From: Shewanella sp. UCD-KL21
Lineage (GTDB): Bacteria; Pseudomonadota; Gammaproteobacteria; Enterobacterales; Shewanellaceae
Length of the DNA: 64,000 nucleotides
Assembly (NCBI RefSeq): GCF_001957135.1
Contig: NZ_MPHK01000010.1
Span: 62,001-126,000, forward strand
Direction of reading: 5' to 3'
This document shows positions 1 to 10,092 of this stretch, one piece after another. A program made the translations under genes and the position numbers. Positions within the stretch are counted from its first letter, which is position 1. Every line of letters begins with the position of its first letter. Under the pieces are notes generated by a model, which made no database searches, was not told where the DNA came from, and saw only the letters and a program-made list of their open reading frames with translations.

Positions 1-606
1 CAGCAATCTTTCACCAGAAGCTCTCCACCAAAAAATAGGTGACAATCGCTAGGATTCAACCTAAACGACCGATACCAGATGCCAACCAAACATACCTAGT
101 ACCTCGGCGCTAATCTCCCTCATAAGCTGTCATAGGAATTGGTTTTCCTCGAACTTACTACCTAGCTAACGCTCCTCTTCTGTTTCTTCCCACAGGAAGA
201 GCATGAAAAATACCAATAAATAACAACCCAAGTCAATTGGGATATGCCATAAAGTCGTCAAATAACACAATACGTAAATAGAGACACTGAACTCAAAATA
301 GTATCATCTAAGCTATTATTTATAATTTGAAATAAAAAAGTGATATAAAACAATAGAAATTAAAAAATAAAAAGTAATTTACTCGATGTAAATTCGAGGT
401 TATTGAGTTAAAACCTTCAACTAAACTGCACAATTAAGCTTCAATATTAACAATCAAGTTTCAACAGCATATAAATAGCCATCGTTCTAATAAAAATTTA
501 AAAATAACAATAAAAAAAGGCACTTAACTAAGTACCTATAGAAGAAGCTACTGATATTAAACATCCTCGATAACTGATACAAATGTCACTTACATCGCCA
601 ATCATG
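1..606. other. AT-rich intergenic stretch, no gene seen
   Basis: No reading frame with a plausible start, ribosome binding site and protein-like composition is visible here on either strand. The part from about 240 to 600 is very AT-rich. It lies downstream of the minus-strand DUF3293 gene and presumably holds its transcription end, but I see no convincing hairpin with a T-run. Confidence 0.5.
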
Positions 607-1047
607 TTATTCATCGTGCAAATCAGGTAATTCATTAACTAAAACGGTTCGTGGGCCAAACTCGCCAATTAACACTTCCTTGTCAGGTGCTTCACCACAG
701 GCCAGTAATGACAACACCCCATTATCAACATAGTAAATCGCCAGCTGTTTAAACTCTCGACCTAACTCTAACGCTTGGTCTTTTTCAATGAATACAGCCC
801 AGCTTTTTTCCATATGAGATAAGTCTGGTGCCGCCCCAATTAAGCAACGATAGGGGCTATTAAATTGCTGAATTTTCCGCTGAAGTCGCCTATCTAACAA
901 ACGATTTTGACACGGGTTCAATTGGCTTCCTAAGGGGTTATGGGCGGTGACTATAGCGAAAGGCACAGCATAAGAAAGGCGCTGAGTAAGTAGAAATTGG
1001 GTGCCTTGATATTTAAACCAAAGCTTATCTATTGAATTATTCATCAT
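607..1047 (-). CDS. DUF3293 domain-containing protein
   Basis: A 146-residue soluble protein without signal peptide or membrane segment. The sequence shows the pattern I associate with the DUF3293 family: an N-terminal FLLTQR stretch, then FAIVTAHNPLG, a middle segment with HMEKSWAVF, and a C-terminal acidic tail. The family has no established function, so none is assigned. Two adjacent ATG codons (1047 and 1044) are possible starts. The gene diverges from arcA, and a perfect CRP-type site (1108-1123) lies 61 bases upstream of its start codon, so cAMP-CRP control is plausible. Family assignment is by recall of the motif pattern. Confidence 0.75.
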   Translation of the reverse strand: MMNNSIDKLWFKYQGTQFLLTQRLSYAVPFAIVTAHNPLGSQLNPCQNRLLDRRLQRKIQQFNSPYRCLIGAAPDLSHMEKSWAVFIEKDQALELGREFKQLAIYYVDNGVLSLLACGEAPDKEVLIGEFGPRTVLVNELPDLHDE

Positions 1048-1107
1048 TTATTTTTCTCAATTAAGACCAATTCAGTGTAGCAAATCAAGACTTGGGCCAA
1101 CACCCTG

Positions 1108-1123
1108 TGTGATGTAAGTCACA
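1108..1123. promoter_or_regulatory. CRP-type operator in the DUF3293/arcA divergent region
   Basis: The sequence reads TGTGA-TGTAAG-TCACA, a perfect match to the 5-6-5 core of the CRP/FNR-superfamily site bound by cAMP-CRP. Its centre is 68 bases upstream of the DUF3293 start and about 630 bases upstream of arcA. The distances favour control of the minus-strand gene, but an effect on arcA cannot be excluded. Confidence 0.7.
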
Positions 1124-1747
1124 AGAACAATAATTATATTTAATATAAAAATCATCAACTTACTTCAAAAACCATTTTTGTAACAAATCTACCCCGTAAA
1201 TTTGTTAACATTTCATTTGTTAACAAATGCCTAAAACGAGTACAATATCCCACACTAGCTAGATTTTGCTACATAACGCTAAGTTGTGACACAAGCGACT
1301 ACATTTACTGAAATTAAATCTTGGTAAAGTGTTCAAGCTTTTAAAATGTGTTCTACATTTTAAAAGACTGAATATAAATGTAGGACAAAATTAGGTTGCG
1401 AAGGAACTTTAATCAGCAATTTAATCTCTTAGTTTATATGAATCATCGGTTTTACAGATATTTTGACAGATTGTGAGCTTATTCAAGCTCAGCATACGAT
1501 CTGAATATTGATTTTTTATGATCAAAATTTACGTCACGTATAACTCTTTTATAGAAGTGCGATAAATATTAGTACCTTAAACTGGTTTATATATTGTAGT
1601 TAGTCATGAAGCGTGTTTTGTTCAGGGCAGACATAGATAAACACCTATCGTGAATTTATAAATTATCGGCGTTTTCTTAGCTATATAACGCCACAGCCCT
1701 AGTGCAACATGACTAGAATCGAATTGTTTTTAATTTAGGTAAATAAC
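1124..1747. other. Long upstream region of arcA
   Basis: More than 600 bases separate the CRP-type site from the arcA start and contain no supported coding sequence. The region is AT-rich with several TATAAT-like strings, so one promoter cannot be chosen by eye. If transcription begins near the middle or start, arcA has an unusually long 5' leader. The ribosome binding site directly before arcA is weak (GGTAAATAAC before ATG). Confidence 0.45.
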
Positions 1748-2464
1748 ATGCAAAACCCACACATTCTTATTGTTGAAGATGAAGCTGTAACCCGTAATAC
1801 TCTACGTAGTATTTTTGAAGCTGAAGGGTATGTAGTAACTGAAGCAAACGATGGCGCAGAAATGCATAAAGCCATGCAGGATAATAAGATTAATCTTGTT
1901 GTTATGGATATCAACCTTCCTGGTAAAAACGGTTTATTATTAGCCCGTGAACTTCGTGAAATCAATAACATTGGCCTTATTTTCCTTACTGGCCGTGATA
2001 ACGAAGTTGATAAGATCCTTGGTTTAGAAATTGGCGCTGATGACTACATCACTAAGCCATTTAACCCACGTGAATTAACTATCCGTGCTCGCAACCTATT
2101 AACTCGTGTAAACAGCGCTGGCGCTGAAACCGAAGAAAAAGGTTCTGTTGAGTTTTACCGTTTCAACGGTTGGAGCTTAGAAATCAACAGCCGTTCTTTA
2201 GTTAGCCCACAAGGTGAGTCTTACAAATTACCTCGCAGTGAATTCCGTGCGATGCTTCACTTTGTAGAAAACCCAGGAAAAATCTTAACTCGTGCAGACT
2301 TGTTAATGAAAATGACTGGCCGTGAGCTTAAGCCACATGACCGTACTGTTGACGTGACTATCCGTCGTATCCGTAAGCACTTCGAAAGCTTACCAGACAC
2401 GCCAGAAATCATCGCAACTATCCACGGTGAAGGTTACCGTTTTTGTGGTAATTTAGAAGATTAA
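1748..2464 (+). CDS. arcA: Two-component response regulator ArcA (OmpR family)
   Basis: A 238-residue response regulator. An N-terminal receiver domain (about residues 4-118) carries the acidic pair E10/D11, the phospho-acceptor D54 in [13 protein letters not shown]81 and K103 in ITKPF. A C-terminal winged-helix DNA-binding domain of OmpR/PhoB type follows (about 135-234) with [14 protein letters not shown]. The sequence matches the ArcA family closely, including the [10 protein letters not shown] segment and length. ArcA controls respiratory and fermentative genes under low oxygen. In Shewanella it is usually paired with ArcS/HptA rather than a classical ArcB; neither is in this window. The gene is monocistronic, with a strong terminator 60 bases downstream. 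Confidence 0.96.
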   Translation: MQNPHILIVEDEAVTRNTLRSIFEAEGYVVTEANDGAEMHKAMQDNKINLVVMDINLPGKNGLLLARELREINNIGLIFLTGRDNEVDKILGLEIGADDYITKPFNPRELTIRARNLLTRVNSAGAETEEKGSVEFYRFNGWSLEINSRSLVSPQGESYKLPRSEFRAMLHFVENPGKILTRADLLMKMTGRELKPHDRTVDVTIRRIRKHFESLPDTPEIIATIHGEGYRFCGNLED

Positions 2465-2522
2465 TTTCGTCTGCAATTAATGTGCTTATTTGATTAGGCT
2501 CATTAGATAGCAAATGAAAATA

Positions 2523-2552
2523 AAAAGCCAAGTCGATGACTTGGCTTTTTTT
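2523..2552 (+). terminator. Rho-independent terminator of arcA
   Basis: A 10-bp perfect stem (AAGCCAAGTC / GACTTGGCTT) with a 3-base loop is followed by a run of T residues, about 60 bases after the arcA stop. The preceding A-run makes it usable from the opposite strand too, but the next minus-strand gene ends more than 90 bases away. Confidence 0.9.
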
Positions 2553-2646
2553 ATGGGCGATTAAAAATGGGCTATGGCTCATGAACTATGACTCATGGAC
2601 TATTATTGCTAACCCATTAGTTATTACCCATTTACTATAAACATGG

Positions 2647-4923
2647 CTACTTAAGCTCGCGTTCTAAAAAGGCAGCTAAGGATTTATACAAATGATTCCT
2701 CACCTTTTCACCGCGCATAGAATGCTTTGAACCTGGGTAGTCCATCATTTGAAATAACTTGCCTTCATCTTGCAGCGCTTTATAAACGCGGGTGCTATTT
2801 TCAAACAACACATTATCGTCAGCCATGCCGTGATACATCAGCAAACCAGACTGATAATTTTCCACATAAGGGGTAATGCTGCTGGCATCGTAACCTTGTT
2901 TATTACTATCAGGATTACCCATATAGCGCTCGGTATAATGGGTGTCATACAAACGCCAATCGGTCACGGGCGCACCAGAAATTGCCGCTTTAAAATAATC
3001 AGGGGCTTTAAACTGGCTCATTAACGCCATATAGCCGCCATAACTATGGCCATAAATAGCGATATTATCGCCATCAATAAATGGCAGGCTTCTTAAGTAA
3101 GAAGCCCCCACTTTTTGATCCTTGACTTCTGCATCACCCATATTCTGATAAATAACGTATTCAAACTGAGTACCACGATGGGCTGAGCCGCGGTTGTCTA
3201 ATTGAAATACAGCAAAGCCTTGTTGCAATAGATACTGGCTAAAGTAATCCGCTTCACTCCAGCTATTAACCACTAGTTGCGCATGAGGGCCGCCATAAAC
3301 TCGAACAACCACTGGGTATTTTTTGCTGGCATCAAAATCAGTGGGTTTAAATAATCGATACTGCAGCGCTTGACCGTCTTCAGCCTTTAACTGGCCAAAC
3401 TCTGGTATTTGCCATAAACCGGCAACGTCATACAAAGGATGGGCTTGGTTAATTTCATTTTGTTCCACCCACATTAAATGCTCGCCAGTGTCACTGTGCA
3501 AACTCACCTGTGGTGGCTGAATTAAACTATTGAAGTAATCTAAATAGATTGGTTTTTTATCCGCAAAGACCGCTGAGTGCATGCCGGCTTTGGTTGATAG
3601 TTTTTCAATCTTGTCACTGGTTAGTGACACCCGATATAAATGGCGCTCAATAACCGTGTCTTTTCGGCCTGAAAAATACACCCAGCCCGCCTGCTCATCC
3701 ACAAACTCCAGATCATCAACCGCCCACTGCCCCGTGGTTAATTGCTTTATTTGTTTACCTGATAGGTCAAATAAATACAGATGCTTAAAACCATCACGCT
3801 CTGAGGCCCAAATAAATGCTTGTTGCTGCTTTAAAAAATGTAAGTCATCGTGAAGGTTTATCCATGCTTGGCTGCGCTCTTTAACAACCGTGTTAGCTTT
3901 AGCATCTGAACCTGCTTTTACATCAAGGTCAATGATGCGTAAATCCAATGCTTGCTGATCACGGCTTTGCCATTGAAATGATAACTGCTTGCTATCAGGC
4001 AACCATTTTACTCGCGGTAAATAAATATCCTTATCTTTACCCAAATCAATCCACTGCACAGCTTTACTGGCAAGCTCAATCACGCCGAGTTCTATCTCAA
4101 CATTGGCTTTACCCGCATAAGGATAACGCTGCTCTGTCAGTTTGATGCCGTCTGCATAAATCTCATTACGGGTGACCAATTCAACACCAGACTCATCAAT
4201 ACGGGTAAAGGCGATAGCTGATTCATCTGGCGACCACCAGTAACCTGTCATTCGGCCCATTTCTTCTTGGGCGACAAACTCTGCCATGCCGTTTTTAATC
4301 GGCCCTTTACCATCAAACGTCAGTTGAGTTAGCTTTTCTGTTGCCAGTTCCAGTACAAAAATATTTTGCTCACGCACAAATGACACATAACGGCCTTTAG
4401 GGGACAAACGCGCATCAGTGACAAAGCCTTCACCGGTATTTAATGCCTGCGCCTTTTGATCCGCTAAGGTATAAAAATACAGTTTGCCTGCGGCAGGAAT
4501 TAATAACGCTTGACCATCATCGGCCCAAAAGTACTCCATGATCCCTTGACCATAAATACGCTGCCGTTCACGGCGAGCTTTTTCCTCATCAGATAATTCG
4601 CCTCCAGCCAGCTTATCGGCATTAAGCAACATACTGCGCTTTGCTGTGCTGATATCCATTTGCCATAAGTCATAAAAATGCTGGTTATCTTCACGGCTAG
4701 CTAAATACGTTACTCGGCTACCATCGGGAGACAGCTTTAAGCCCCGAGGGCTAGCGCCAGCCAAAGCAGGTGATGCATGAATTCTTTCTATGGTCAGTGG
4801 AGTGGTATTGCCGGATATTTTCATGGTAGAGGCCATTGCATGATCTGAAATAAGAGCGCCAGTAAACACTAGCGGAATTGCCGACAGCATCAACGCCGCG
4901 GTCGATTTCCATTTGTTAGTCAT
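2647..4923 (-). CDS. Periplasmic DPP-IV-like prolyl oligopeptidase (family S9B)
   Basis: About 758 residues: an N-terminal signal peptide (MTNKWKSTAALMLSAIPLVF..AMA), a beta-propeller half, and a C-terminal alpha/beta-hydrolase domain. The catalytic serine lies in GHSYGGY, the aspartate in GMADDN and the histidine in GSKHSMRG, spaced as in dipeptidyl peptidase IV. The propeller contains EEMGR, matching the Glu pair that binds the substrate amino terminus in S9B enzymes. It likely releases X-Pro dipeptides from peptides in the periplasm. The ATG at 4923 is preferred because AAGGA lies 6 bases upstream and the signal peptide then starts properly; an upstream ATG at 4944 lacks a binding site. 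The exact specificity is inferred from the family. Confidence 0.9.
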   Translation of the reverse strand: MTNKWKSTAALMLSAIPLVFTGALISDHAMASTMKISGNTTPLTIERIHASPALAGASPRGLKLSPDGSRVTYLASREDNQHFYDLWQMDISTAKRSMLLNADKLAGGELSDEEKARRERQRIYGQGIMEYFWADDGQALLIPAAGKLYFYTLADQKAQALNTGEGFVTDARLSPKGRYVSFVREQNIFVLELATEKLTQLTFDGKGPIKNGMAEFVAQEEMGRMTGYWWSPDESAIAFTRIDESGVELVTRNEIYADGIKLTEQRYPYAGKANVEIELGVIELASKAVQWIDLGKDKDIYLPRVKWLPDSKQLSFQWQSRDQQALDLRIIDLDVKAGSDAKANTVVKERSQAWINLHDDLHFLKQQQAFIWASERDGFKHLYLFDLSGKQIKQLTTGQWAVDDLEFVDEQAGWVYFSGRKDTVIERHLYRVSLTSDKIEKLSTKAGMHSAVFADKKPIYLDYFNSLIQPPQVSLHSDTGEHLMWVEQNEINQAHPLYDVAGLWQIPEFGQLKAEDGQALQYRLFKPTDFDASKKYPVVVRVYGGPHAQLVVNSWSEADYFSQYLLQQGFAVFQLDNRGSAHRGTQFEYVIYQNMGDAEVKDQKVGASYLRSLPFIDGDNIAIYGHSYGGYMALMSQFKAPDYFKAAISGAPVTDWRLYDTHYTERYMGNPDSNKQGYDASSITPYVENYQSGLLMYHGMADDNVLFENSTRVYKALQDEGKLFQMMDYPGSKHSMRGEKVRNHLYKSLAAFLERELK

Positions 4924-5173
4924 TATCAATCCTTGGGAAGCCATATATTTGTATTTATCGTTATTATTATTTTTGCAGCCAATATTAATTTAACCAAAAA
5001 TCAACTGAAAGCATTAATTACCAGCGAGTTTATAACAAATCTACTGCAAGTCATATATTGCTCATCTTTTTTCACGCTGTAATATGGACAAATCTGAGGT
5101 ATTATCATTGGTAATAAAATAGAACATTAACCACTGGTTACCGACCTTAACCTCTACTGTCTTAGGAACAAGC

Positions 5174-6166
5174 ATGCAAACTTTGACACAAACCCTGACC
5201 AACCAAGCAGTATCAGCTTCGCTTTCACAGTTAGTACTTAGTCTTGCCGATTGCTCAAAAGCAATCAGTAAAGCAGTACAACATGGTGCATTAGCTGGCG
5301 TTTTAGGTGCTACTGAACAAGAAAATGTTCAAGGCGAAACCCAAAAGAAACTCGACGTGATTACCAATGACATGCTCAAAGATGCACTTAAAGCTGAAGG
5401 CAATGTTCGCGGCCTTGCATCTGAAGAAGAAGATTATGTTGTTGAAGTCAATCAAGACGGCGAATATTTAGTCTGTTTTGATCCCCTAGACGGTTCATCA
5501 AATATCGATATCAACTCACTAGTTGGGACGATTTTCTCAGTGCTTCCTGCTGGCGAAGGCGAGTTTAACGAGCAAAGCTTTTTACAAAGTGGCCGCAAAC
5601 AAGTTGCCGCAGGTTATGTGCTTTATGGCCCGTCAACCATGATGGCGCTCACCACAGGTCAAGGTACTCAACTTTATACCTTAGATCCTGACACTAACGA
5701 GTTCCTACTCACCACACCTGAAGTAAGTATCAGTAAAGATACGGCTGAATTTGCGATTAATATGTCTAATCAGCGCTTTTGGGAAGCTCCAATGCAAACT
5801 TACATTGCTGACTTAGTATTAGGCACTATTGGGCCGCGTGAAAAGTCATTCAATATGCGCTGGATTGCTGCAATGGTGGGCGATGTTCACCGCGTATTAT
5901 GTCGTGGCGGTATCTTTGCTTACCCAACCGATAATAAGAACCCTGAAAAGCCGTATAAGCTGCGTTTAATGTATGAAGCTAACCCTATGGCTTTATTGGT
6001 TGAACAAGCCGGTGGTAAAGCCTCTACTGGCTATGGTGATATCCTAGATATCGAACCAACAGCTATCCATCAGCGTGTTGCGGTTATTCTTGGTAGCGCC
6101 AACGAAGTGGATACTTGCTTAAGCTACCATGATGTTGATTACAGCCAAGAGCCGACAATTGATTAA
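5174..6166 (+). CDS. fbp: Fructose-1,6-bisphosphatase class I
   Basis: A 330-residue cytoplasmic enzyme that hydrolyses fructose 1,6-bisphosphate to fructose 6-phosphate in gluconeogenesis. Visible class I motifs are the metal-binding SEEED stretch near residue 80, [11 protein letters not shown] near residue 110 (metal and phosphate contacts), and a substrate-binding region with GIFAYP and [11 protein letters not shown]. Length matches the family. AGGA sits 6 bases before the ATG. The gene diverges from the DPP-IV gene, with about 250 bases between start codons, and ends in a strong terminator, so it is probably a single-gene unit. Confidence 0.97.
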   Translation: MQTLTQTLTNQAVSASLSQLVLSLADCSKAISKAVQHGALAGVLGATEQENVQGETQKKLDVITNDMLKDALKAEGNVRGLASEEEDYVVEVNQDGEYLVCFDPLDGSSNIDINSLVGTIFSVLPAGEGEFNEQSFLQSGRKQVAAGYVLYGPSTMMALTTGQGTQLYTLDPDTNEFLLTTPEVSISKDTAEFAINMSNQRFWEAPMQTYIADLVLGTIGPREKSFNMRWIAAMVGDVHRVLCRGGIFAYPTDNKNPEKPYKLRLMYEANPMALLVEQAGGKASTGYGDILDIEPTAIHQRVAVILGSANEVDTCLSYHDVDYSQEPTID

Positions 6167-6186
6167 TTGCGCTTTTCGCTGCGATT

Positions 6187-6213
6187 AAAAAACCGCCTGC
6201 TGGCGGTTTTTTT
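6187..6213 (+). terminator. Rho-independent terminator of fbp
   Basis: A stem AAAACCGCC / GGCGGTTTT with a 4-base loop (TGCT), followed by a T-run, 20 bases after the fbp stop codon. Confidence 0.9.
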
Positions 6214-6262
6214 GATCTTGCTAGCGATAATTGAGCTCATAGAGAACTCAGTTTTAAACACA

Positions 6263-6288
6263 ACAAAGCCTGCAAATGCAGGCTTTGT
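6263..6288 (-). terminator. Hairpin at the 3' side of the symporter gene
   Basis: A 12-bp perfect inverted repeat (ACAAAGCCTGCA / TGCAGGCTTTGT, two central bases) lies 36 bases past the minus-strand symporter stop. The T-run on the minus strand is weak (TTTGTTGTG), so termination may be partial. It may also back up the fbp terminator. Confidence 0.6.
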
Positions 6289-6323
6289 AATGTCAGCGCT
6301 TTAGCTGCGATTAAATCGCGAGC

Positions 6324-7565
6324 TTATGCCTCTGCATTAAGCTGATGTGGTTTTTCAGTTTGATCCACTATGGTTAGCACCGCAGTATCTCCCACTACGT
6401 TACAAGACGTCAGTACCATATCAATAATACGGTCAAGTGCTGCCACAATGGCAAAGGCTTCTACTGGTAAACCCAATTGGTAGATAAGCACACCAATCAT
6501 CACCATCCCGCCACCAGGTACCCCACCAGCGCCCACTGACAATAAAAACACACTAAATAGCAGTGCTGGAATTTGCTCTGCAGTAATCGGCATGCCAAAA
6601 GCATTGGCGACAAAGAAAATCGCGATGGTAATGTAAATTGACACCCCGCCCATATTCATCGTCGCCCCGAGTGGCACCCCGAATCCAGCGACAGCGCGGC
6701 TAACCGCTAACTTTTCGGTTAAGGTGCGCATGGTCACAGGGATAGTCGCATTTGAACTGGCGGTAGAAAGCGAGAATAAAATCTGCTCTTTGGTTTTTTC
6801 ACGAAAGCTCGAGGCTGACACCGGAGTGAAAATTGACACTGCTGTAGGGTAAACCACAAAAATCCATAACAACAGCAATGCTAAGATGATAACCAGATAT
6901 TCAACCACGCTGACAAAAATAGCTGGCTCAAGGGTTGCCGCTAATTTAAACATCAAGGCAAACACACCAATTGGCGCAAGGCTCATTACTACAGTGATTA
7001 AGCGCATCATGATTTTATTGGCTGTTTGAAAACCTTGCACTGCGCCGCTTACGCTCTCACCCATTGATTTAATCACGCCGCCCAACAACAAGGCCATGAA
7101 AATCACTTGTAGCATGTTACCTGAGGTAAATGCCGCAAATGGATTGTTAGGCACGATACTGACAATCAGCTGCATTAAGTTAGGTAACTCAGTTGCAGTA
7201 ATGCTCACGCCGCCATCGCTAGACATATCAACGCCTTTACCTGGCTCCAGTAACATGGCCACTAAAAATGCTGCTGTGATAGCCACCAAGGTATTAATAA
7301 TATAAAAGCTAAAGGTTTTACCGCCCAAGCGACCAAAGCTCTTTAAATCTTGCAGTTCACACACGCCGCAAACAATACTGACAAATACCAGTGGCACCAC
7401 TAGCATCATGATCATATTGACGAACATGGTACCAATACCGCTGGCAGCATTGACTAAGGTGCCTGAGAAGAAGCTGACATCATTGAGGGCAAATTGGACA
7501 ATACTGCCCAATACTAGCCCAAAGAATAATCCGATAAAAATGCGGCTTGATAATGATTTGGTCAT
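6324..7565 (-). CDS. Dicarboxylate/amino acid:cation symporter (DAACS family)
   Basis: About 413 residues with eight predicted membrane helices and two re-entrant hairpins, the GltPh/DctA fold. Seen motifs are the serine-rich hairpin SSNATIPVTM, NMGGVSIYI where most members have NMDGT, and ALDRIIDM followed by TSCNVVGD in the last helix. It probably imports a C4-dicarboxylate or acidic amino acid with Na+ or H+. Asp is replaced by Gly in the NMDG motif, a cation-site region, so coupling may differ. The ATG at 7565 (AGGA about 10 bases upstream) is preferred over an upstream TTG at 7592. No neighbour gene reveals the substrate. Confidence 0.85.
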   Translation of the reverse strand: MTKSLSSRIFIGLFFGLVLGSIVQFALNDVSFFSGTLVNAASGIGTMFVNMIMMLVVPLVFVSIVCGVCELQDLKSFGRLGGKTFSFYIINTLVAITAAFLVAMLLEPGKGVDMSSDGGVSITATELPNLMQLIVSIVPNNPFAAFTSGNMLQVIFMALLLGGVIKSMGESVSGAVQGFQTANKIMMRLITVVMSLAPIGVFALMFKLAATLEPAIFVSVVEYLVIILALLLLWIFVVYPTAVSIFTPVSASSFREKTKEQILFSLSTASSNATIPVTMRTLTEKLAVSRAVAGFGVPLGATMNMGGVSIYITIAIFFVANAFGMPITAEQIPALLFSVFLLSVGAGGVPGGGMVMIGVLIYQLGLPVEAFAIVAALDRIIDMVLTSCNVVGDTAVLTIVDQTEKPHQLNAEA

Positions 7566-7592
7566 ATCGCGAACGTTCCTAATAAAAGTCAA

Positions 7593-8130
7593 ATTAACGC
7601 TGATTTCGCTGTTGTAACTACTTACACAGCTTCAATACTGAGGTTAATTCGACTGAAAATTTGTTTTAATTATTTTTAACGACAAGGATACTGGGACAAG
7701 AAGCAATTTAATTCAATGCTATCGATCGATTTGTTTTAGCTGCTACTGAGTAGCAGAATTTACAACTACACATAAACAACTGTATTAAAACAACTTTAAG
7801 CAAAAACTGAGATAATAAATATTTTTTACAGGATTCAAAACTAAAAAACACAACGCTAACAGTGTTATACACTACCGCAAGAGTACTAATAAGTTGAGAT
7901 CACTATTAATCTGACGACAATTTAAGCTAACCACCAGTGTTTTATAAAACCGCAACATTTGTTTCTATTTAGCCCCTGTCGGCAGCATTAACCAGTGCCC
8001 AACAAAGGCAACATAAATGTAAACAAGGCGCTTAATTACCACAACATTACAGCTTGTTCTATTATCGGTTAATGCTGCTTTGAAGCTGTGACTGTAGCGC
8101 CGAAGCTCTGGCTATGGCTATGGCGCTAAT
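7593..8130. other. Intergenic region upstream of the symporter
   Basis: About 540 AT-rich bases with no supported gene. It must contain the promoter of the minus-strand symporter. I see no clear operator palindrome. Confidence 0.4.
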
Positions 8131-8140
8131 GAAATGACAT

Positions 8141-8180
8141 AAAAAAAAGCTGCTTGGTTGGCACCAAACAGCTTTTTTGT
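8141..8180 (-). terminator. Terminator of the SMC operon
   Basis: An imperfect stem pairs AAAAAAGCTGCTTGGT with ACCAAACAGCTTTTTT (one mismatch), with T-runs on both strands. It follows the minus-strand mksF-like stop at 8213 by about 35 bases and could work in both directions. Confidence 0.85.
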
Positions 8181-8212
8181 AAATCAGCCCTGGGATGATT
8201 AACTTATTAGAC

Positions 8213-9433
8213 TTAAGCCAGCCATAACTCCACATCATGGATCATAAAATTACCGTTATAAACAGGATCGGGATGACCTATGGGCTCAAGTTCAAAATAG
8301 GCTTTATGCTCATCGGGCAACCCTTCGTAGCCGCCAATCACCTGATAAAGCCAATTCTCAGATGCCCAGTGCAACTTATGCTCTTCTAAGTATTCCAGTG
8401 CTGATTGACGAACCCCTGAATCAATCACGGCGCAGAAGTATTCATCTACCGCTAGCTTTAATGGATTATCAGGAATATCAAAATCCTCCACTGCAGTCAT
8501 GGTCATGGACACATCGTGCTCGCGCACTTTAGTCGGCAATAAGTCGCGGCTAATGGTTTTAATTCTCGCCACTGTATCAAGCAAAATAAGCTCATGGCTG
8601 GCGTTATTAACGTCGACACTGGCAGGCTTAATGATGGCTTCAGCGCAGTTAAACAATTTCGGCACAAACTTATGCGCCACATGATCATCAGGTTGATAAT
8701 CAGGATGTAAATCAGTGTGCAGTAAAAAGCCTTTTAATAATCGAGTGCGCCCCTGAATTTGACGAAAACGCCCCAGTAGCTCTAACAAGCGGCCCTGCAC
8801 TGCACTAATTTCTTGAATGCACTGACTGAGGGTTTCTTGCAGATTGGTCACCAGTAAGCGTCTTAGCTCGCGAATATCACCGGCGGTATCACTAAGCTCA
8901 CTAAACTGGAACATTTCTAAGCCGTTGAGTAATTCAGACACCTGACTTTGGGCTAATTCATTTTCACGAATTTTGGCGCTAATACTACCAACGTAACCAA
9001 ATTCATTATTAATACGGCCCCACAATACCCGAATGGAGTAGCGCAGGCTGTCGGTAAAGCTGTAAACGTGCTCGTTTAAGTCAGCTAAATATGCCTCTGC
9101 TGCGCCATAATCAATATTGTGCCTTGCTTCTTTGTAATGATCAGCCAGTGTTTTAATGGTGCTAAACGCCGAGCCAACATTGGCATCAATTTGCCGATTA
9201 CGCTCATCACTTAAGGCTTCTTCAAGTAACGCCCGTACCGAGCGCTTTAAGCGTAGCTCTTCATCGGGCTCTGGGCGCCATAAAATGCCACTTTTTCTGA
9301 GTTTCTCAATCACTGCTGCGTCATGGGTTTGCTCATTCACTGAGCCAGCAAGATAGGCATCCATAACCACATCAGAATGGCGACTCAGCTGTTTTAGTAG
9401 CTTAACCCCCGCTTGATGTAAATTATTGCTCAT
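8213..9433 (-). CDS. MksF/MukF-like kleisin subunit of an SMC complex
   Basis: A 406-residue soluble, mostly alpha-helical protein, third gene of a tightly coupled operon. Its ATG overlaps the stop of the mksE-like gene as ATGA. Position after an SMC gene and a small winged-helix gene, length and helical composition (including LLGRFRQIQGRTRLLKGFL) fit the kleisin of MukBEF/MksBEF/Wadjet complexes. Such kleisins bridge the two SMC heads. I could not match specific kleisin motifs by eye, so the role rests mainly on operon logic. MksF is first in many mks operons; here it is last. Confidence 0.7.
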   Translation of the reverse strand: MSNNLHQAGVKLLKQLSRHSDVVMDAYLAGSVNEQTHDAAVIEKLRKSGILWRPEPDEELRLKRSVRALLEEALSDERNRQIDANVGSAFSTIKTLADHYKEARHNIDYGAAEAYLADLNEHVYSFTDSLRYSIRVLWGRINNEFGYVGSISAKIRENELAQSQVSELLNGLEMFQFSELSDTAGDIRELRRLLVTNLQETLSQCIQEISAVQGRLLELLGRFRQIQGRTRLLKGFLLHTDLHPDYQPDDHVAHKFVPKLFNCAEAIIKPASVDVNNASHELILLDTVARIKTISRDLLPTKVREHDVSMTMTAVEDFDIPDNPLKLAVDEYFCAVIDSGVRQSALEYLEEHKLHWASENWLYQVIGGYEGLPDEHKAYFELEPIGHPDPVYNGNFMIHDVELWLA

Positions 9434-10092
9434 AATAAATCCTTTTGGGTGGCCGTTTCAGCTTGCGCTTCAAGGCTTAACCCTTCAGTTTCATCAATAA
9501 AGCGGATCACTTCGTACAAATAATCAAGCTTACCAGTGGCAATATAAATTTGTTTCTCGCTATTAGGTTTAACCAAATAACCCAACTCCACTAAGCGTTT
9601 AAACACCAATTTAATTTGATTATCGGCATTGCTACTGGTTGAGCCAAATAAGCGATATTGGCTCAACTTAGCGAGCTGCTCCATAAACGCAGGGGTGTCT
9701 TCAATACGCGCTTGCAGCTCAGTTAAGCGTATTGGCGCGCCTTCACTTAAAGGCGCATCTTGGCCGCTACTTTCTTGCACTAACACTAACCATTCCACCA
9801 GCGGAATAAGCGCCGAACAAATATCTTTAAACTGGCTAGAAATCACTTTACGCTCTTGCTCACCCAGTTGCTGGTAACCGCAAAAGAACACATCGCCCTC
9901 AGCCGCAGAAGAAATCGTGCGGTTGATTTGATTTAAATACTGCTCCACTTTGTCAAAGGTGGCACTACTTTTAAGGGCGCGCCAGCCATCTTCATTGGTG
10001 GTGCGACAAATAAACTCACCACGAAGCAGTTGCTCAATCAGCATGCCAGTGCCAACCAGTGTTGTTTCGGTACTTGCCGTAACCTCAGACAT
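9430..10092 (-). CDS. MksE/MukE-like winged-helix subunit of an SMC complex
   Basis: A 220-residue soluble protein. Its start overlaps the SMC stop (TAATG), and its stop overlaps the next start (ATGA), implying translational coupling and fixed stoichiometry. Size, a C-terminal helix-turn-helix-like part with a strand pair (LVELGYLV..KQIYIATGKLDYLYEVI) and position fit the MukE/MksE/JetB regulator that binds the kleisin. Sequence identity to known MksE is not obvious by eye. Confidence 0.68.
   Translation of the reverse strand: MSEVTASTETTLVGTGMLIEQLLRGEFICRTTNEDGWRALKSSATFDKVEQYLNQINRTISSAAEGDVFFCGYQQLGEQERKVISSQFKDICSALIPLVEWLVLVQESSGQDAPLSEGAPIRLTELQARIEDTPAFMEQLAKLSQYRLFGSTSSNADNQIKLVFKRLVELGYLVKPNSEKQIYIATGKLDYLYEVIRFIDETEGLSLEAQAETATQKDLL

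Noticed and set aside
1508..1525. TTGAT and ATCAA upstream of arcA resembling an FNR site
   Set aside because: The spacer is 8 bases; FNR-type sites need 4, so it is probably chance.
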